Origin: Thermoprotei archaeon
GTDB taxonomy: Archaea > Thermoproteota > Thermoprotei > Thermofilales > B20-G17
Length of the DNA: 8,971 nucleotides
NCBI GenBank assembly: GCA_003649515.1
Contig: QMSC01000045.1
Location: 1 to 8,971, forward strand
Direction of reading: 5' to 3'
The notes under the pieces are model-generated. The model saw only the letters and a list, made by a program, of their open reading frames with translations, did no database searches and had not been told where the DNA came from. Positions within the stretch are counted from its first letter, which is position 1. The number at the start of each line of letters is the position of its first letter. Positions 6,877-8,971 of the stretch are shown in pieces. Position numbers and translations under genes: made by a program.

Positions 6877-7305
6877 TCATGCAATGCCCTTTTCCTTCAA
6901 GAATTCATCGAACAGTCTTTTTATCCTCTCAGCCATGGGTCCTGTACCTTCAACACCATACTCGCTAACTCTAATTTTGTCCATTACGATTATTACACGT
7001 GCATCATCAATATATTTTACCATTTTAGGGAAGTATTTCTCAAGTATTTCTGCAAATTCCCTTAAATCTAACAATGGTTGTTTGGTGTATATTTTACTTA
7101 TAAAGTGTCCATAAATGATAAGTTTAGGGAATTCCTCTCCCTGAGTATCCTTTGCGTTTGCTAAGCAGATATCCTTGCTCGTGGTATCAAATCCTATTAA
7201 AGTGCCTGTATATGTCTCTCCTCTTACAGTAACTACCGTGACCTCCTTATCCAGTAGCGATTGAACCTCAACATTAAATCGCCTGGTAGCAGCAGTGAGA
7301 CTCAA
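6877..7305 (-). CDS. Sm-like archaeal protein with C-terminal extension domain (SmAP3 type)
   Basis: This is an Sm/Lsm-fold RNA-binding protein, expected to form a ring. Residues about 11-50 give the Sm1 motif (LLDKEVTVVTVRGETYTGTL, then GFDTTSKDICL), and IIYGHFISKIY (63-73) is the Sm2 motif, with G where RNA-binding rings place it. Unlike the 70-80-residue single-domain SmAPs, this one continues for about 65 residues as a second alpha/beta domain (LREFAEILEKYFPKMVKYIDDARVIIV and GTGPMAERIKRLFDEFL). That two-domain plan was described for SmAP3 of Pyrobaculum. The start is TTG, with GAGGT motifs just upstream; no other in-frame start lies before the Sm domain. It heads the operon with tgtA. 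A TATA-like element at 7351-7360 gives a predicted leader of about 25 bases. Confidence 0.87.
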   Translation of the reverse strand: MSLTAATRRFNVEVQSLLDKEVTVVTVRGETYTGTLIGFDTTSKDICLANAKDTQGEEFPKLIIYGHFISKIYTKQPLLDLREFAEILEKYFPKMVKYIDDARVIIVMDKIRVSEYGVEGTGPMAERIKRLFDEFLKEKGIA

Positions 7306-7350
7306 ACCTCTACAACCTCTTTCAACTGGTTATGAGTAAATATAGCGATA

Positions 7351-7361
7351 AGATTTAAATT
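7351..7361. promoter_or_regulatory. Shared TATA-like element between the Sm-tgtA and rpo8 operons
   Basis: The stretch AGATTTAAATT contains a palindromic ATTTAAAT core. On the minus strand, a start about 26 bases away falls near 7330, 25 bases before the Sm gene. On the plus strand it falls near 7382, about 31 bases before rpo8. One element serving both directions would match the arrangement seen between rnp4 and nep1. Confidence 0.42.
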
Positions 7362-7412
7362 TTCCGTGTAGGTAGTTTTGAAGAGTATTAGCGTTGTGAG
7401 AGTTGATGCACT

Positions 7413-7808
7413 GTGATATTTAAGGAGCCTTTTAGAGTTGAGCGCGTAGAGGAATCGCCGTTACCTAGGGTGCTCGTATTCCACTTACGTAACGAGGAGG
7501 GAGATATAGAGGTTCAATTAGACTTGGTGGATAAGCTCTTTGAAGACCTAGGCGAGGAATGGGAGCGTGGAGATACCCTCATTCTCCGCCTTGAAACCGA
7601 AGAGTCCACTCAGCATGATGAAAAGGAAATATATGCTGTAGGGAAAATGTACCACGCCGAAGAAGAGGCGGGAGTTAAGAAGTACTTTTTCTCGATAGGA
7701 GGTTTACAGCTGATCTTTAAGGCCACTCGGAAAATACCCGAACTTGAGGAACTCTGGAGGGGAGCGAATAAAAAGGTCTATATCTCCGTGATGCGTAAAA
7801 GAACCTAG
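7413..7808 (+). CDS. rpo8: Probable DNA-directed RNA polymerase subunit Rpo8 (RpoG, RPB8 homologue)
   Basis: The 131-residue acidic protein has the pattern of the OB-fold RPB8 family. It shows strand-rich LPRVLVFHLRNEEGDIEVQLDLVDKLF (about 17-43), a GDTLILRLETEES strand (about 53-65), a middle YAVGKMYH strand (74-81), and FFSIGGLQLIF (92-102), closely resembling the SxGGLLMRL motif of eukaryotic RPB8. It closes with KKVYISVMRK (120-129), like the terminal VYLLI strand. Rpo8 is a peripheral RNA polymerase subunit found in Thermoproteota and Korarchaeota but missing from most Euryarchaeota, so it is also a lineage marker. The start is GTG 7413; an ATG at 7406 is out of frame and soon stops. The ribosome-binding site is weak. 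An unrecognised gene follows after 7 bases. Confidence 0.72.
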   Translation: MIFKEPFRVERVEESPLPRVLVFHLRNEEGDIEVQLDLVDKLFEDLGEEWERGDTLILRLETEESTQHDEKEIYAVGKMYHAEEEAGVKKYFFSIGGLQLIFKATRKIPELEELWRGANKKVYISVMRKRT

Positions 7809-7815
7809 TGATTGC

Positions 7816-8112
7816 ATGCTGTCTCACAGTCAAATTATAAAACTTAACAAGTGGGCTAAAAACGTAAACGGAAGGATAGTTTTTCGCTTTAAGAAATACC
7901 CCTATGCATTGGTCCTCGACGGAGTTATACACGCGGAGGATTTTGAAGGCAAGGCAGTGTCGTGGTCTCAGGCCTTCGGACCCCAAGTACCAAGCGACGT
8001 TTTACTCTCCTATAAGCTGAAGGAAATAGAAATTAGAATGCCAGGAAAGGAGCTAGTATTCAAGACTTTCAAGGAGTTTAAGGAATTCTTTGCGAAAGTG
8101 CTAGAAGCTTAG
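7816..8112 (+). CDS. Uncharacterised 98-residue protein downstream of rpo8
   Basis: I do not recognise this protein. It is basic, with no signal peptide, membrane segment or cysteine. The predicted layout is a short N-terminal helix (SQIIKLNKWAKN), a run of strands (GRIVFRFK, YALVLDGVIHA, EDFEGKAVSW), an Ala/Gly/Pro loop, another strand pair (KLKEIEIRM, KELVFKTF) and a C-terminal helix (KEFKEFFAKVLEA). That is compatible with a small single-domain fold. It starts at ATG 7816, 7 bases after the rpo8 stop and in a matching orientation, so it is almost certainly co-transcribed; the ribosome-binding site is poor, which suggests translational coupling. Codon use looks like that of its neighbours and the opposite strand offers no better gene. 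Linkage suggests a role in transcription, but nothing in the sequence proves it. Confidence 0.72.
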   Translation: MLSHSQIIKLNKWAKNVNGRIVFRFKKYPYALVLDGVIHAEDFEGKAVSWSQAFGPQVPSDVLLSYKLKEIEIRMPGKELVFKTFKEFKEFFAKVLEA

Positions 8113-8135
8113 GCTGGTCGCAGTAGAAGGGCTCA

Positions 8136-8209
8136 TGGGCCCGGTGGGATTCGAACCCACGACCTCTCGGTTATCAGCCGAGCGCTCCACCAGGCTGAGC
8201 TACGGGCCC
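8136..8209 (-). tRNA. trnI-GAT: tRNA-Ile with anticodon GAT
   Basis: A complete cloverleaf is present. The acceptor stem GGGCCCG/CGGGCCC (8209-8203 with 8143-8137) is followed by discriminator A (8136). The D arm starts GCTC with A14 and G15. The anticodon stem CTCGG/CCGAG encloses CTGATAA (8177-8171), giving anticodon GAU. The variable loop has 5 bases and the T arm GTGGG-TTCGAAT-CCCAC is standard. No intron is visible and CCA is not encoded, so it must be added enzymatically. G15 (complement of 8195) is the base that TgtA replaces. The gene faces away from the rRNA operon and converges with the rpo8 operon. Confidence 0.98.
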
Positions 8210-8234
8210 CCTGTTTTGAATATTAAATCTGGAG

Positions 8235-8244
8235 GATTATATAA
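8235..8244 (-). promoter_or_regulatory. TATA box of tRNA-Ile
   Basis: On the minus strand this reads CTTATATAAT, a near-consensus archaeal TATA box. Its centre lies about 31 bases before the mature 5' end at 8209, predicting a transcript start near 8214 and a 5' leader of only about five bases for RNase P to remove. Confidence 0.62.
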
Positions 8245-8249
8245 GGCTT

Positions 8250-8288
8250 GCTTTAGGGCCGAGTCTCTAATACTCAGCTTGCTAAAGC
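8250..8288. repeat. Imperfect inverted repeat between the tRNA-Ile and rRNA promoters
   Basis: GCTTTAG (8250-8256) and CTAAAGC (8282-8288) are exact complements. Inside them, GAGT (8261-8264) pairs with ACTC (8272-8275) around a 7-base loop, and three further pairs are possible with one C-A mismatch and a two-base bulge. It lies outside both predicted transcripts, so it may be a protein-binding site or a fortuitous repeat. The rest of 8289-8358 shows nothing I can assign. Confidence 0.45.
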
Positions 8289-8358
8289 CCTAGCATTGCG
8301 CTTTCAGGTATTATGCACGGGAGGGAACGAGACGATTTTTGAATAAACATTCGAAGAG

Positions 8359-8371
8359 TAAACCATATAAG
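8359..8371 (+). promoter_or_regulatory. Promoter of the rRNA operon
   Basis: The TATA box CATATAAG (8364-8371) is preceded by an A-rich TAAAC that fits a TFB-recognition element. Spacing places the transcript start at about 8393-8396, directly before the first leader hairpin, leaving a pre-16S leader of about 230 bases. No second equally good box lies between here and 16S. Confidence 0.6.
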
Positions 8372-8394
8372 GAGGGTTAGACACATAGGTAATT

Positions 8395-8476
8395 GGACCC
8401 GCAACCTCCGGCGGCCCAGCTCGAAAGAGGGCTGTACGCCTATAGATGAGGAGCTGGCCTCCGGTTGCGGGAACAG
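8395..8476 (+). ncRNA. H/ACA-guide-like hairpin at the start of the rRNA leader (tentative)
   Basis: A 9-bp lower stem pairs CCCGCAACC (8398-8406) with GGTTGCGGG (8463-8471). An internal loop follows, then an upper stem of GGCCCAGCTC (8413-8422, one bulged C) with GAGCTGGCC (8451-8459). The apex has GA at 8423-8424 and ATGA at 8446-8449, the pieces of a kink-turn, although the register is off by one base and the apical stem (GGGC/GCCT) is weak. ACA occurs at 8473-8475, just after the lower stem and 14 bases after the upper stem base, which is the spacing H/ACA guides use. It could equally be only an rRNA-processing structure. Confidence 0.3.
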
Positions 8477-8499
8477 CTCTATTTCAAGCTCATAGTGCG

Positions 8500-8539
8500 G
8501 ACCCAACCAACCCCGCCGCTCTGGCGGGCGCGTTGGGTC
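8500..8539 (+). repeat. Strong hairpin in the rRNA leader
   Basis: An 8-bp outer stem pairs GACCCAAC (8500-8507) with GTTGGGTC (8532-8539). An internal loop of four against three bases follows, then a 6-bp inner stem CCCGCC (8512-8517) with GGCGGG (8523-8528) closed by a five-base loop. With 14 pairs, mostly G-C, it should form readily in the transcript. A role in pre-16S processing or folding is likely but not shown. Confidence 0.7.
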
Positions 8540-8623
8540 TAAGGTGGGTTCATATGCCGCTCAGTCGGAACCACGTGGCTTAAGACAGTAGTCTAGGCCG
8601 CGACAAAAAGGCCTTGCGGTCGA

Positions 8624-8971
<348 letters not shown>

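Larger units (their letters stand above)
8395..8623 (+). other. Pre-16S rRNA leader (5' external transcribed spacer)
   Basis: This G+C-rich, gene-free stretch holds at least three hairpins. The first is at 8398-8471. The second is at 8500-8539. The third is at 8544-8574 (GTGG/CCAC plus TTC/GAA around a bulged G). A short GGCCGC/GCGGTC stem (8596-8601 with 8616-8621) sits against the mature 5' end. The 5' half of the pre-16S processing stem should lie here, but its partner is beyond the window. No open reading frame on either strand looks real. Confidence 0.7.

Noticed and set aside
6864..6884. TTG 6884 as the tgtA start
   Set aside because: It adds seven residues not typical of TgtA and overlaps the Sm gene; it cannot be fully excluded because ATG 6863 also lacks a strong ribosome-binding site.
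8398..8471. Bulge-helix-bulge splicing motif in the first leader hairpin
   Set aside because: The TCC bulges at 8407-8409 and 8460-8462 face each other as a symmetric internal loop rather than being separated by a four-pair helix; the pre-16S motif also needs the 3' flank, which is outside the window.
8282..8506. Minus-strand reading frame of 74 codons over the rRNA promoter and leader
   Set aside because: It covers the rRNA TATA box and stable leader hairpins, has no recognisable protein features, and is explained by chance in G+C-rich sequence.

Overview
The window is archaeal and looks like ordinary chromosome from a thermophilic member of the Thermoproteota (crenarchaeal/TACK) side of the tree. 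The grounds are an archaeal-type 16S rRNA 5' end, an archaeosine-type tRNA-guanine transglycosylase, an archaeal RNase P protein, TATA-type promoters, and a probable RNA polymerase subunit Rpo8, which is known mainly from Thermoproteota and Korarchaeota. The rRNA and tRNA genes are strikingly G+C-rich beside A+T-richer protein genes, as is usual in thermophiles. The sequence does not let me name a genus.

Layout, left to right: the start of a diphthamide synthase gene (dph2, minus, cut by the edge); rsmA/ksgA (plus); the RNase P protein gene rnp4 (minus), whose tail overlaps the tail of rsmA; nep1 and pelota (plus, probable operon); a UPF0148 zinc-ribbon gene and a small Pol-beta-type nucleotidyltransferase gene (minus, overlapping by ATGA); a PAC2-family proteasome-assembly-chaperone homologue (plus); an Sm-like protein gene followed by tgtA (minus, operon); rpo8 followed by an unrecognised 98-residue protein (plus, operon); tRNA-Ile(GAT) (minus); then the rRNA promoter, a leader of about 230 bases with strong hairpins, and the first 348 bases of 16S rRNA (plus), cut by the right edge. 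Orientation switches almost gene by gene or operon by operon, with very short convergent junctions and short shared divergent promoters. I see no mobile element, CRISPR array, phage gene or restriction gene.

The recognisable genes are nearly all about making, modifying and policing the translation machinery. RsmA and Nep1 modify 16S rRNA, whose gene begins at the right edge. Rnp4 belongs to the enzyme that trims tRNA 5' ends. TgtA modifies G15 of tRNAs, and the tRNA-Ile here has G15. Dph2 modifies elongation factor 2, pelota rescues stalled ribosomes, the Sm protein is an RNA binder, Rpo8 is part of RNA polymerase, and PAC2 proteins assist proteasomes.

No clear new multi-gene system is visible. 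The points most worth a second look are: a perfect 26-bp palindrome inside tgtA; an rRNA leader that repeats the first bases of mature 16S and folds into an H/ACA-like hairpin; the translationally coupled UPF0148/nucleotidyltransferase pair; and the unknown protein co-transcribed with rpo8.
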